This document shows, piece after piece, positions 37,046 to 50,300 of a DNA stretch of 64,000 bases. This stretch comes from Anseranas semipalmata (lineage: Eukaryota; Chordata; Aves; Anseriformes; Anseranatidae), in assembly GCA_013399115.1 (NCBI GenBank), contig VXAA01004297.1, forward strand, positions 803,287-867,286, written 5' to 3'. The notes under the pieces are model-generated. The model did not search any database. It saw only the letters and a list, made by a program, of their open reading frames with translations, and was not told the DNA's origin. Every line of letters begins with the position of its first letter. Position 1 is the first letter of the stretch. The translations under genes were made by a program, and so were the position numbers.

Positions 37046-39834
37046 AATCTGTTTATTGATCTAGGTCAAACGGACTGAAATGCAAAGTAAATCCACCAAT
37101 TCTGTATTCCCAAACTGAGACTCTGAGGGCCAAATCATTCTTCAAGTATTTCACATTCTGCAGCTTTCCTTAGAAATGGTTGCAGATCATTTTACTACAG
37201 GCTGCATTCAGGGACATGAGGCTTTCTGAAAATAAGGTCACAAATCTCAAGTTTTATCAAGAGTTTAACCATTTTCTGTGTGCTTACTTCACTTCCTAAA
37301 AAAACAGGGACCTCTGCCAAGAATTAAATCCAGTTCCTTAGAAGCTGAGGCCATCAGCACTTTAGCCACCCTCCCCTTCCAACCTACAAAAGGTGAGGAA
37401 TGAGACTTTTCTCACAGACAACGTAATACACAACAGTGCATTGCTATAGGAGAACTATCATACCCAAAAAACAAGATGGAGATCGTGAGGGGGGGAAAAA
37501 TGCAACTAAATAACTAAAGATTGTGTCAGAAATCACAAAAAGGGAGAATTACAGCTTTTAACTATGGACTTTTGCTTTGCAGCGTTAATCATGATCTTTA
37601 AACAGTATCTAATCTATATTTATATTTGAAGTATTAAGATGCTTTGACTTCTTAAGTGAACATTAAAGACAGCAAATAACATTACTGACGCTACCTTGAG
37701 AGTCCAGAAAACAGTATCCTCAATTTTCATACTTCCTGAACATACATACTCTGATTTCTACATGGCATCTACCTTTAAATAGCACCTCGTTATCCCAACA
37801 AAATGAACAGCATACAATTTGATGCTTTTGGCATTGACTTCACCTTGCTCCCAACCTCTCTACTCCTGAAGATGCCCACAGCAACCTGAGAGCTCCTCTC
37901 TGTCTTTGGCCCTCTGTATATAGCCCCCCTGTCTCTTCACACAAACACACACACACCAGTCGCTGCATCTTTCGATGGAGGAGGTGAGCATCCGTGCGAA
38001 GCTCTGGGCATATCTCCGGAGCATGCTCAATTCCCCTGTGGAACGCACCGGTGTGCAGTGAGTGGTGTCTGGGAGCAAGGAAGTGGCTGTGGAAGGGCAG
38101 GAGGGAACACAAGTGGATGTAAAATATTAGTGCTGTAAACACGAGTGTTGAATAGATGTGAGAGGAAAGAGGTGATCATCTACTGTGCTTTGATATATTA
38201 TCATGCACGTTGCTTTATTTAATGCAAACTCATGAGTACAGTATTTGCAGGTGTTTAAATCATTACAGCAGAAGAAGGGAGGTCCACTTAAAAAATGTGA
38301 AAACACTGACCAGGTATGGAAACTTTTCCCCTCTAGCATCAGACAGGATTAGAACTTCAAAGGGTCACTAACATGGCCTAGCTCTGCAATTTGGGCTGGT
38401 CTGTGCTGGGGAGCCTCATGTTTCAAGGAAATCTCCGTGTGCATCCTTTGAAATGATGGCAAACTCCCCTCTGCTCCAAGAGGAGAGCAGCAGTTCTTCG
38501 GAACAGCAACAACAACAACACAGCCACCCCAAGCGTCCAGTGCCCCAGTCCCAAACCCTCTGCCCTTGTGCTGGCGAGGAAGAGGCCTCTGTAGAAAGCT
38601 AAGGTACGCTTTCCTTGTCTGCACCTGGGGTCTGCTTTTCTCCTGCTCTCCAGCTGCCGAAGTCAGGCACATAAATACTGCAGAATACCTCACAGAGGTG
38701 CAGGAAAGCGTAGGCACACCTAGCAGCTACTGAGCACAACGCAGCAGGCAGGCAACAGAAAGACATCAGAAATGCAGCTACCAGGCTGCAGCTGACCCTT
38801 CTACCCTTACATACATGCACGCTCCTGGAAGAGTTTTAACGTCCTCTGAATAGCAGTCCTCCCATAAGTTGTCTTTGACACTTTTATACTGCCCAGTACT
38901 GGAGAAGAATCACTACCCACAGTCCTATTTCGCCTGCACCGCCTTCTTACACATGCAAATTTTGTCCAATAGAGTATATGGGAAAAGAAGTCACAGTCCT
39001 GATCAGTTCAGAAACGTGGGAAAATTTGAAAGTATTTGCAACCTATACATAACAGGCCAAAAAGTGAAGGAAATAGCGATGCTCTGCAGCCATTCACTAA
39101 CATACTTGCACCCTGACATCACATCAGCCCTTCCCCATTCAGTCCCCATGGAGAAAGATTAGGGCACCCTGACCACAAAAGCAGCAGCAGGAAGAAAGAA
39201 AAAGCCCGGTCCCAGCAGCAACACACACAAATCAATAAGCTTACTGCAGCTCCTCTTGGGCGAAGTCAAAGCCTTGGTCAGGAAAAAGAGATCGGCAAAA
39301 CCGACACCTCGTTTGCCACACAACCTGCTAAGAGACCACGCAGGATTTTCCCACTTTGCAATTCAGCCCAGAACGCTTTCCCCTCTGCCTCAAAACCTGT
39401 CACTGAAAGATACAAGTCAATAAGCCTGCTGTGGGGCTATTTACTTCTCTGCAACGTCAAAGGGCATGCAGCGAACCTCAGGAATTGCACACGCTGAATA
39501 CAGGCCCTGTAACACAGTATCTCCCCTCTTAGCTTTTGGCCCGTGAATTCAACAGGAAGCAATGCAGGAAATCCAAGGCATCGGTGTGATTCCAGTCCAT
39601 GCCCTTCCTGTCTGGGGAGAGAGATCTAAAAGCATCTGGGCCTCGTGCTAACAGAAACAGTCAACACCTCTGTGGAAGAGGGGAAAAAAAAAATAATCAG
39701 CCACCCAACCCAGAGATAAAAGTAGTTCACTCGGTACACGTCAGAAGAGACCACGGTAAGTGCCAACCCATGTTCCACCTCCGTATTTCTGAGGCAGGTA
39801 GAGAAACAACAACCAGCCCAGGCACTGGTGGAGG
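37046..39834. other. Intronic sequence, no gene seen
   Basis: Nothing recognised beyond short CA and CAA tracts (37938-37957, 38505-38521). A plus-strand GTAAGT at 39756-39761 after CCACG could act as a donor but has no clear exon. Confidence 0.6.
38505..38521. repeat. (CAA)n microsatellite
   Basis: Five CAA units and flanking partial units. Confidence 0.8.
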
Positions 39835-40170
39835 CGGCCATTTAAAGCTGGTTCCTAACCTGCCGGCGGGACCCGGCCGCAGGGCAGGCACCGCGCGTGA
39901 TGGTGGCCAGCCTGACTGGAACCCAACAGGCCGCAGCGCCGGCCCTGTGCGGTTCCCCTGCCGGCAGGGCACAGATCCAAGGCGGTCGCTTTCGAGGGCG
40001 TCCCCAGGACGGTCCCCGAGCAGCCTGGACCCCCCATAGCAAGCAGCGGCCGGCCAGAGCCGCACCGCTCGGGTGTCAGAGGCAGCAGCGGGAGGCAACG
40101 GCCTTGGCGCGCGAGCGTGGCAGCCGCTCCTCGCGGCAGCAGGTACCGCGGTCAGCCTTCCTCGTTCAGA
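39835..40170. promoter_or_regulatory. CpG island-like block in intron 1
   Basis: Dense CpG over about 330 bases (CCGGCCGCAGGGCAGGCACC, GGCGGTCGCTTTCGAGGGCG, GGCGCGCGAGCGTGGCAGCC), similar in character to the block at 63275-63565. At its left edge the minus strand reads AAATGGCCGCC, a good match to the YY1 motif often found at vertebrate start sites. It could be an alternative FARP1 promoter that skips the distal exon, or a CpG-rich enhancer. The open frames (39599-40337 plus, 39727-40188 minus) look like GC by-products. Confidence 0.45.
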
Positions 40171-42529
40171 CACGACAACGTCAGGCAAATTCGCTTGACC
40201 TGCGAGTCAGTAAATCCGTAACAAAAACAGGCAAACAAAAAAGGAAATTCCAATTAGTGAGAGAGCCGGGGGGAGGGAGAGGAGGGAAGAGAATATTCTT
40301 TCCTGTATCTATTTTTAGGCTATGTAAGGCTGTCTGAAACCATGGCAATGAACCTGCTATAAATCCCCTCAGCAGCTCCATGTTTTGTTCCATACGGACA
40401 AGGACAAATGAGAGCGTACTACGGATTAAACGGTCTAAATCAGGAGCAAACAAACTAGCTGGGAACGCAGTTGTGGACACTGCTGGTTGAGCAAGGCAGG
40501 AGTAGCTGGCCAAAGAGACCAACCGCCCCATCTAGAATCTAGGAAGAAATCACGTGCAGCCCTAATAAACAGCACTGAAGGGGACCGGCTGTCGGAGCAC
40601 AACCTCCCCACCAGCACCTAGGTGTATTCTGACACCAGCGGGAGCACCCTCTGTGCCCAGACTCGTCCTGAGGAAGTTTTTATACCTGCTGTACAACTAC
40701 AGGAGACAGAATTGCCGTCAAAGAAAGAAAAGGTGTCAGAATCCACAGCTTCTCTGGGGAGGGCAGGGGAACACCCCCTCATTCGCACCCAAAATTAAGA
40801 GTAAAAGCTTGGGTTTGTAATCCTGATTGGTTTAAAAGGGGAAAATGCCACCTCCACATTTACCCTACCCCATGACTTAAGCATGGGTTATCCCCTGCCA
40901 TTCGATGCTACGTGAAGAATGAGAGCAACCATCTGGTAAAACTGTGGCTCAAAGATGTTTGATCCACCTATATGGAATTTTTCTAGTGCTTCTTATTAAA
41001 AAAAGATAAAGGAGAAAAAGAAATCAACCCTTTTTTTTTAATGTATACTCCTTTGGCTTTGCAAAAAACAACAAAACAGTAAAGAGTAAAAACATAATAT
41101 GTTTTTTTTTGCCATTTAAATGAGACTAAAATCCATCCACTGAAAATCTAGAGGTTTCAATGTAAACATCAACAAATTTATTTTAGATAAATACTTCAAA
41201 GCTAGTAACTTCCATTCACGCCTTAACATATGCTGCTGAAATAACCCATTCCATACTCTTACATGGTTGAAGGTATCACATTCATCCTGTTTTTAATCCT
41301 TTGCCACATACACCAAATTGGCTGCCAGTCTCTGCTGCTCTGGAGGACTGAAACATCCTGTAAAGCTCAGCTCTGCTTTCACAACAGCTTTGCTTGGTAT
41401 GTGGAGGAGGAAGACAGAAAACATACCTATCTCAAGACGGTTAATTAGATACCCACTCTTTAAAGAGCGACATCCCAAGTATATTTTGATTCTACACGCT
41501 GTGAAGTTTTTTACATTTGCATATACCAGGAAGAAGGGGGGAGGAACATCTGCACGTCTATAAAACTGCTACTCAGCAACACTAAAGAAAAAAAGCCCAA
41601 ACACTTTATGGCAAGAACACCAAAACCAGTAGGAAACACAAGATTTTTTTCCCTGCACAGGCCGCAGAGGACCGGTAGCCTCTTTCGCTCAGCCCAGTTG
41701 CAGCACACACATCACCCAAGCGGAATCAGCTTCCCAGCATTGCTAAGCAACACCGCTCCACATTACCTCGATTGATTCAAGGGAGGGAAGTTGATTCAGA
41801 AGCCATTGAAAAAGGGAGAAGCTAGATAAAAACGATTGCACAAATCTCACACACGCAAGCCAGGATCCTGCACACGCAAAGCAAAAAGCAATTAAAGGAA
41901 AACAGGGAGCAGGGGGAAGGCACAAACTAAAGCAGAATAAAATATCTACACACAAAGAAAGAAGAAGGGGGAAAACGAAGCAGGTAAGAGAGGGAGAAAC
42001 AGCACTGCAGTATCACGTCAGATATCCTCAAACTAGAACAATGAATCACATCTTCCTTTCCAGGGTGAAAACAAGAAAAGCAATCAGAATTCCCTTGGAG
42101 ACATGGGAGCATAAGTCTGATCCACATCCAAAATAGATATGGCACACAATTGAGGATTTTTGTCACAACTGTTGAAGTTCAATTGCAAGAATGAGTATGA
42201 AACTGAATTTCAAACTGCTTCAAAATCAAAATGCACATTAACTCTTCTGAACAATAAATACGTCTCCCTCTTCGTTCTGTTCCTAAATTCTCTGAGTCTT
42301 ATACATTTGAGTAGTTACATTAAAATCTTGTTTGTTACAAATAAAATCCACGTCAGAAAAGTATGTATTAATATACTAAATAAATCCACTATCTATGTGA
42401 AAACTTGGAAAAGCTCATCTATGTAAGTTTATTTTAATTGAAATTGAGATTTGTGCTGAATGATAAGGACTGGAAGCATCTACATTCAACTACACCTTCC
42501 ATGCAAATAATTCATGCAATAAAAGCTGA
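40171..42529. other. Intronic sequence, no gene seen
   Basis: AT-rich with no recognisable repeat family or exon. Overlapping short frames on both strands carry no family signal. Confidence 0.65.
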
Positions 42530-42569
42530 TATCTATCTATCTATCTATTTATCTATCTGTCTATCTATA
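42530..42569. repeat. (ATCT)n tetranucleotide microsatellite
   Basis: About ten ATCT/CTAT units with two interruptions (TATTTATC, ATCTGTC). Likely length-variable between individuals. Confidence 0.95.
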
Positions 42570-42879
42570 AATATTGCCAAGGCTTCTGGACCCACGTAAG
42601 CCAGCATACACCAGGATTGAGGCAGAAAGGTGCTTCCACATGGTCACACATTCCTGCTTCCCAGCAGCTTCTTGTTTCAAGCTCCCATTTCACACCTAGG
42701 AAGCACTTGGGAGGCAGTGAGAAAGGAGAAGGAAGGTCTGACCACCTACTCAGCTGGGCCAAGTGACGATGGAGGCAAAGTGGCCACCACTGTCATGAAA
42801 CTCAGGAAAATACCAGCTGTGTGCAGGAGCAAGAAGGCTGTACAGGAACAAGACAATGTCTACAACACAGCATCTTTAG

Positions 42880-44310
42880 ATTAGGCTTTAGAACCAACAG
42901 CAGGCTACCAGAATTAGATGCTATTCACCTAGGAATTTTCAAGGAACTTGAGCATACAACCACTGAACTACTAACCATGTTGCCTAGCTTGTCTCTAAGA
43001 TGACGTTAAGGAGAGAGAGATAAAAAGGTGAGGATGCACTGCCAAATTCAATAAAACGGCTCTAGCGAATTACAGGCTAATAGCTACGGGTTTACACCTA
43101 TACTAAGAAAATTGACAGAAGTTGTGAGAACAGAATTAGGTACACAAACAAATATGATATATTGATGAAGTTCCATCATGGTTGTTATAGAAGAAGCCAT
43201 ACCTCACAAATTTCCCATGATGTATATGGATAAGTGTGATATGTATGATATAGTGTGCTTGGATCTCTAACAAACCTTTGACAATGTCTCTCACCACAGG
43301 CTTTTAAAGAAATTGAACTGTCATGCGATAAGATGGAAGGCCCTTCTGCAAACTAACTGGTTAGATGAAAAGAAACAGAGCACGAATAAATTGCTGATTT
43401 TCACAATGGATTTGGTTTTTCATTTGTGCTACTCAATATATCCATTATTTGCATGAAAAATGGAGCAAGCAGCAAGATGATAGTTTGTTGGTGATTACAG
43501 AATCAGGAGAATTAACTGAAGAGCTGCAGACAGATTCGTCATGTATTTATACACATACAACACAAAGTAAAAGCCATGCAGCGATTGGAAACCCTGGAGG
43601 CACCACAGATTAATTAAAGTGAAGAACCATTCACTCGCGGACTGCAAAGCTCAGTGCGGGCTGGGGGAGCAAAGGGAGCATCAGGAATGAGCAGGTCAGG
43701 CACACCCAATGCCACAGGGAACACCACTGCTCCGAGCATCCCTCCTCAGGGGGGCACAAAGCAGAAAGAGAAAAGGGCCAGAGGTGGGTGACAGCAGCAA
43801 GAGGTCTGCAGCAGCTTTCACCCAAGGAGAAGCCAAAATGCAAGTGCTTTTCAGGTTAGAAGGGGAGACAGATGAGATAACAGACATGAAACCATGAATG
43901 GTATTACAGAGAAAGCAAATGGGAAACCATGTCTCAGGATACATGAATTAGGCAGTATAAAATGAAGTTTACCAGGCAATTTGTTTAAAAACAAGAGGAG
44001 AAGGAGGTACTTTTTCCACACTACAATTATTTGCAGAACTCACTGTCACAGCATGTTGTGAAGGCAAAAATTTAAAACAGATTAGTGCATAATTAGCTGA
44101 ATTTACAAAAGAAAGTCTGTCAAGGGCTTTTAAACAAAGGTGCAGACATGACTTCTGTGCTGTAAGTCCTTGAACTGGAGCCTGCCAAAAGCCGGGAGGG
44201 ATGGCTAACTTTACTAAGACTTCTTCCCCTGAGCATTACTACTGGCTGCTGGTAGAGGTAGGGTGCTGAGCTAAACCAGATCTCTGGCTGGAATCACTGG
44301 GGCAAAATCC
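42880..44310 (+). pseudogene. Ancient CR1/L3-like LINE relic with RT remnant
   Basis: At 43238-43390 one frame reads DMYDIVCLDL, a stop, then QTFDNVSHHRLLKKLN and NWLDEKKQ. This follows the non-LTR reverse-transcriptase pattern D.VYLDF.KAFD.VSH..LL.KL....NWL..R.Q, with the expected Ser replaced by a stop. Just before it, another frame keeps HHGCYRRSHTSQ, like the QHGF.KG+SC.TN box. Further 3', AAACCATGAATGGTATTACA at 43889, CTCACTGTCACAGCATGTTG at 44039 and GGTAGGGTGCTGAGC near 44260 follow the 3' half of old amniote CR1/L3 elements. The relic is far more diverged than the bird-age CR1 copies and has frameshifts throughout. 43590-43870 matches poorly and may be inserted or decayed. Confidence 0.8.
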
Positions 44311-47300
44311 TATGTTCCAGGTCCAGGAATCTTCAGCAAATTGTGCGGCACTGGGAAGCCCAATTTTTTGATGTCCATCTCCCCAGGTGGTGGTGGAAAC
44401 ATCTATAAGCAGCACCTGCTGAAGCCAGAAGCCAGACAAAGGTTTGCTTCCTGTTGGACAGTTGCACTTGATTAAGCATGTTCCTGTTACATGAACACAG
44501 CTAGGCTACGCATGTTTCCAGACTGGGTTAGGTGTGGCTAACCCATAATTTCACCTACATGGAACAACAGAATTTACTAACTTCTGTTTCATGTCCTGGC
44601 ACCAAAAGCCTCGTTAGAGCCAAGTTACACAAGATCTCCTGTCCCCCACTTCAGTTGGCTCAGCTCAATTATGGTGCTGTGCTGGCAAATTTGAAAGTCA
44701 TCTGAGAAGCTGTAAAGCCTTTCAAAAGCAGAAAGGGGATGAGGAAGATGAAGGAGGAAGAAGGAAGAGGCCACTCTTCTCCCGCAGGGACTTAGAAGCT
44801 GACTGGCAAGGGAAGGCACTGCAGACAGCATTAAAGCTTGTTCTGCCTTCATGTCCCCAACCACTCACACAGCTCTCCTCCCAAGAATCTCCTAAAATGG
44901 ATGGCAGGCAGACTACGAACCTGGAAGATGTCGAGAAAAGGGCCTCTTTATGAGATTTATGAGGCACTAACAGATTTATGCCACCACTCATAAGGTGAGA
45001 TGTATGCCCACTTGCACAGCCTTACCACTACATTATAAATACAATTATATTTTGTGCCTAGCAGCTAACCTGACGGATTTCTTATCCGTTGTTAAAAACA
45101 TGCTTAAAGTGCCCTAAAGAAAGTATATGAACTTTGGTTCCCGTTCAGAAACACTAAGTGTGCTTCCAGTGAGAAGTGAATTTGCATTTCTCAGTATCCA
45201 CCCATTTTTAGCTCAAGTACCTAGAAAATATTAAGAGCTGAGGTATGTTATTTCTCTTGGGAGAAACTGAGAGAGCTGAAACACATGGAAAATCCTTCCC
45301 CTGAAACACACTGGGAATCAATCACGAGGAAACTTCCAACTTGAGCCCTCTTTCCAGGTAACAGCCTGCTCAGCCAGATCTCTCTTGCTTCTTGCATGCT
45401 CTCTCTGGTTTAAAACACCATCTCTTACGCTTTCCTATTGTGTCCTGCACGCAGGCACACAGTTTTGCCACAAAAGCAACAAACCTATCTGTTCTAACAT
45501 TGTGTTGGGCTCAGCTGCTATTTCAACCACCCTGTAACTTCTGCAATGTGTGCTGGTTTTCCTGTTCTGCACAAATCACTCAAAGCCACAGAGCCTGGAG
45601 GAGACCACCTTCACCCACCGTCCAAGCTCTCAGCTGTACAGTGCTGACCACATGAACCTCTGCAGAAAACCACCCTCGGTTCCTACTGGTTCCTACGACA
45701 GGCTTACAATGGAACAGTTGCCCACATTTTCCTTCCTGAGCCGAAGATAACAGTAACAATAACTCCTAACGTGATTTGAAATACATCTGAGCAGCCTGTT
45801 AAACACCAAAGCTCGGTCACTGACGTGCCTCATGCTGTTCCATGAAGAGGTCAACTCTTCCTTATCAGGTGGCAGTAGGTCTGTTAGTTCCTCTTTTGTC
45901 ACATTCTTGGGCCTCCTTGTCTCAGCTCAGTGATTACCCCACAAATATCAATACAGGCACCGAGACGACTTTTTCAGTGACTCTCTGTGATTTCAAAACA
46001 GCATCTACTTATCTCACCAAAGGGCAACTCTTCCAGAGCACCAACATCACGTAACTGCTGCCCTACCTCTTGTGATAACACTGCATTACCACAACGCTCT
46101 GCCTCATCTACAAATTTCTGCAAAACCATAGAAGCATCTAGGACTACATCTCTAGTCTAGTTCTTGCTACCTCCTCTCTCTCTCTACATGTCCCTGAGCT
46201 ACCGCTAATTCTGAGACCATTCATTAAGCAAAAGCACTGCTGCTTTGTTTCCAAATAGACAAAACGAGGCATGTCTCCATGAATGTTTCACTGGTACTAC
46301 ACTATAACCTCACGGTGCTAGAAGAGATCAGAATACGTGACTCCAGATCATTCAACAGCAGGTAATTTATTATTCTAGGGCCACTTCTAGCCAACCAGTC
46401 CAACTGGACAGAGACTGGCCATTAAAAGTCGTGACCTGTACTTTCCTGTAAACACCCAGAATCATGCTGTTTCAGCCATGGGATCCACCACCAGGCACTT
46501 CCATGTCAGGTGAAACATATTTAGGAAAAACAGGCTTCATTAGTACAGTCATCTGTTTAGTTCAAATAGAAACTATTTGAAAACCCTTAGGTTTTTCCCC
46601 CAGGCCACTAAGCCGGTCAGTACTTACCTTGTTCCATGCTCCTGTGCTTTCAACACTAACTCTTCCCCTTTTGTACTAAACATATAGTTAAAATCAGCCT
46701 GAACAACTTCCTCTATATTACAGACCCTTTGAAGTTAATGTCAAGATATATTTGTCTGTCCTGGGTTTTTTCCGCCCCTGAAATTCCTTTCGTGTTTCCA
46801 ATTTCAGCAGCTTATGATCCTGGTATTTTTCAAACAAACCCAATGAAGGAATGGAAACAATGCTGCGCCAAGCTTCACAGCTCTCCACAAGACCTCCTCA
46901 CCAGCAGGAAGCTCTGCCACAGTCCTTCACACTTTGCCCAACAGCAGACATATTCCTGAGATGCTCGGTTTTATGTACAACTGCCTGGAGAGTTATTCTG
47001 GGGGTACTAACCCTCCTGCCCCCCCTTGTTTCTATATACAGCCCCTAGATTTTGCTCCTCTAAACCATTAGATGCTCAACACAGAGTATCTACCAGGTGT
47101 CTCTGCAATCATCAAGCCTTTTCTGTATTCAGGTTCAACTAGCAAGTCAAAATGCTGTAGCAAAAAATGTTTTCCAGACAAATTTGCTAACCCCTGTTGG
47201 TATCAATAACAGAACATTTACTCTCATAAAAAGATGTGATTTTTAAATATGCTTCTTTGTGTGTCTCAGGAATCATTCAGAGTCAAGCAGTCAGACAATG

Positions 47301-50300
47301 AAGCCAACCACCAGCAGTGCTCCAAATGCTCAGCACAAGCCTCTGTGTTTGGTCTCACAAGACCTTTGTTAAGAAAAAAATCTTTCAGAGACTATTGTCT
47401 CACCTAAACAAAAGGGCATTTGACTGCACTCTCATTTAACCCAAATGGAAAGCTACTGTCATGCCAGACTTGTTTGGGAGGGTCTGTGACTAGCCATAAA
47501 TCAAAGATGAATATTCTGGAAACCAATGTCACCAGTGTAACAATCCCTTCAGGACCCAATTGCAAAAAGAGGAAGTGCTGAAATTTTCATGCTGTTAACA
47601 GAAGTCAGCAGGCATATTTATGCTAAGCTGCCCAACTTCTGGTATCGAACAGTACACTAGTAAAATTTTACAAAGTCTAATTATTGTAAAATCAAGGCTT
47701 GGATGGAACCACGAGGGGAGAAGCTGGAGGAAGGGAAGAGAAGAAGAGCATGAGAAGAACATTGCAAAACCTTACAGCTACCCATCACATCACCAAGAGT
47801 GTTCATTTATCCTCCAGCTTCACAAAGACCTGAAGACAAAACAGCCTGGGACTACAAAGAAAAATGAAGACCAAAGACTGGACTGAGCTCCTGCCCACTC
47901 TGCAAAGGAAAGTTCAAGCACAGCCCTCTTCAATTTCCTTAAGTGTACATGAGATTGATTTTGTTTCAGACTTGCATTGTTGAAGAAGTCTCTCTAAAAT
48001 CGCAGGGCAGAGTAGATCTAGACTCCAGGCATTGTTCGGTCAGACTCGGAGAAAGTCTCTACAAAGGAAAATTGAGCTCAGAAGCGTGAAGGGATCTGCT
48101 GTTGCTTATGTAAATGGCATTCTGCGACAACAGGTTTTTAAATAAACTGTCTGCTCCCTTCCTCAAAAAGTTGAGGTTATCACAGCAAGGAGACAAGTAA
48201 AACATAAACATGCCCACAACAGCCTACAGTTTCCAGGAATTGTGCTTGGGAGGATCTGTTGTAGGTTATTTTACTCTCCCCCCAACATGTGAAATGGCAG
48301 GAAACTCAAGTTCACATGTGTAGGGGACAGAAACCTCATCTGAATACGCAATCAGCCCTGCATAAAGTAGTCTGTGGGGGAAAATGAGGTGAAAGTCTCA
48401 AACACACGCACAGATGAGCACATCTAAGGCACGTATGAGGCTCGTACCTCTCATGAGATATTGAACTTTCCAGACTAGGACTAGTAGAAGTAGTATCACC
48501 GGCCTTGCTTGGAAATAAATGGATATTCTTCTGCAGCAAAGTATGAGTAGTAACAACAACAAAAATGCCTTCCTATCTAGCTGTCCTTCAGCGTTTAAGA
48601 AAAATAATGCTATGTTGTAGTCTGCACCTTGACAGTGTTCTTTTGACTCACCTCAATGAATCCTACATATATGCTCTACTGCTACATTAAACTTGGGAAA
48701 ATAAATAAAAAAAAAGACAATGTAATACTATTTTTGAAGAATTTTTAATAAATCTTATGGTCCAAATGAAATAAAGATAACACAGATGGCTGAAGTCATT
48801 TTTGAAAAGTAAACGTATTAGTAAGTACAAAAACTTCCATTAAGATTGCTTTTGTCATTTTCCTCTAGAAGTTCCCTTCTATCAACTGATATATCCCATA
48901 AAGATTCATCTGCAATTAAATATAGTCTTTACATTTACTTTAGTACCTCTTTTTTCCACAGCCAGCCAGTTACACAGTATTTATACACGTTTCCAAGTGT
49001 TTACATTTATTGCTTTTACACTTTTTGTGTTTGAAATTAGCAGTTGATTCATTTCTTTATACTGCAATGCTAATTTTACAATGGCTTTCAGTACACTGCA
49101 GTTTGAAGGAACTATATTTAAAACACTAAGATGTCCTAAAAGTCACCTTAAAAATGCATCAGAAAATGAAAAAAAGTTTACCACAGACATGATTACTATT
49201 TAAAACAAAATGATTTATCATACAATGGAAAGATTAAGTTTTGGTGACCATAATTGATTTTTCAATTCACTAATAGTCAAATGTACTAAAATACTGAGAA
49301 ATTCGATTAGGTATCTAAAAAACACTAAATGTATGAGATACCTACTTTGCACACCGCCTTCAGTTAGATAGCCAGAGTTCTTTATGTACTTCAAGTGTTA
49401 ATGCAAATAATCCCTAATTTTCTCCCATCTGATTATCTTGTTCATAGATTAAAGAAGGATAAAGGAAAAAGAAAGCTCTCCTGCCTTCTGAGCTCCCAAA
49501 TGAGTTCTCAATCCTGAGTTTATCCAAAAAGAGAAGATTCTCTCTGCGTCTGGTAGCCAAATTGAAATCAAATACGCAACGCAAAAGCTTTTCTGCATCT
49601 CAAAACATGAAAATACTTGCACTTACAAAAATGTCAAAAGCAGAGCTCTATCCAATGTAAGGACACTAAAATAGGGATCTAAAAAATTTAAAGGGCGGTT
49701 TCCCTTCAGCTGCCTTTTATATTTGAAATGATTGCATGCAATGAAAAAGGTATATCTTTTGACCTACCTCACTTGAGAGTCACTGATACCAAGCATTTTA
49801 TTTAAGGGAAACTAATAGGTACAGGTAAGGCCTTTGAAGCAGTAATTCTTATGGTTCAGATTTAATTTGCCGGTTTTATTCTTAACAGGAAGTTTTTTAA
49901 AAAAACATGTTTAAATTATTTTTTATCTACCCTGGTGTCAACCTGCTTACCGCCCACAGCTGTGCTTCTTCCCAAACCCTGTATTAAACATCAGAGCCAT
50001 CTCCCATTGCTGATTTTAAGTTAAGGTTTCCAAGTCGTTGCTTCCATACTGAAATAATTTTACTCGAAATCCTGGTGAAATACTAGCAGAGCGCTGCCAG
50101 CATTTGTGATCTTACTTCTCATTACGATTTAAAGAAAACGCACCCAAGAAGTTCAAAATTTTCTCTTCCAGTTTTCCGGCACTTTGACAACTCCTCGTTG
50201 CGGCTCTCCCCGCAGCTGCGCTGCCGCAGCAGGGACAGCGCAGGGTTAAGACCACAAATGAACATTTTGCGTTCCAACCAGGAGGTTCCCAATCTACCTA

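Noticed and set aside
39599..40337. Several 100-150-codon open frames on both strands over the CpG-rich block
   Set aside because: High GC removes stop codons in all frames; no conserved motif or splice structure.
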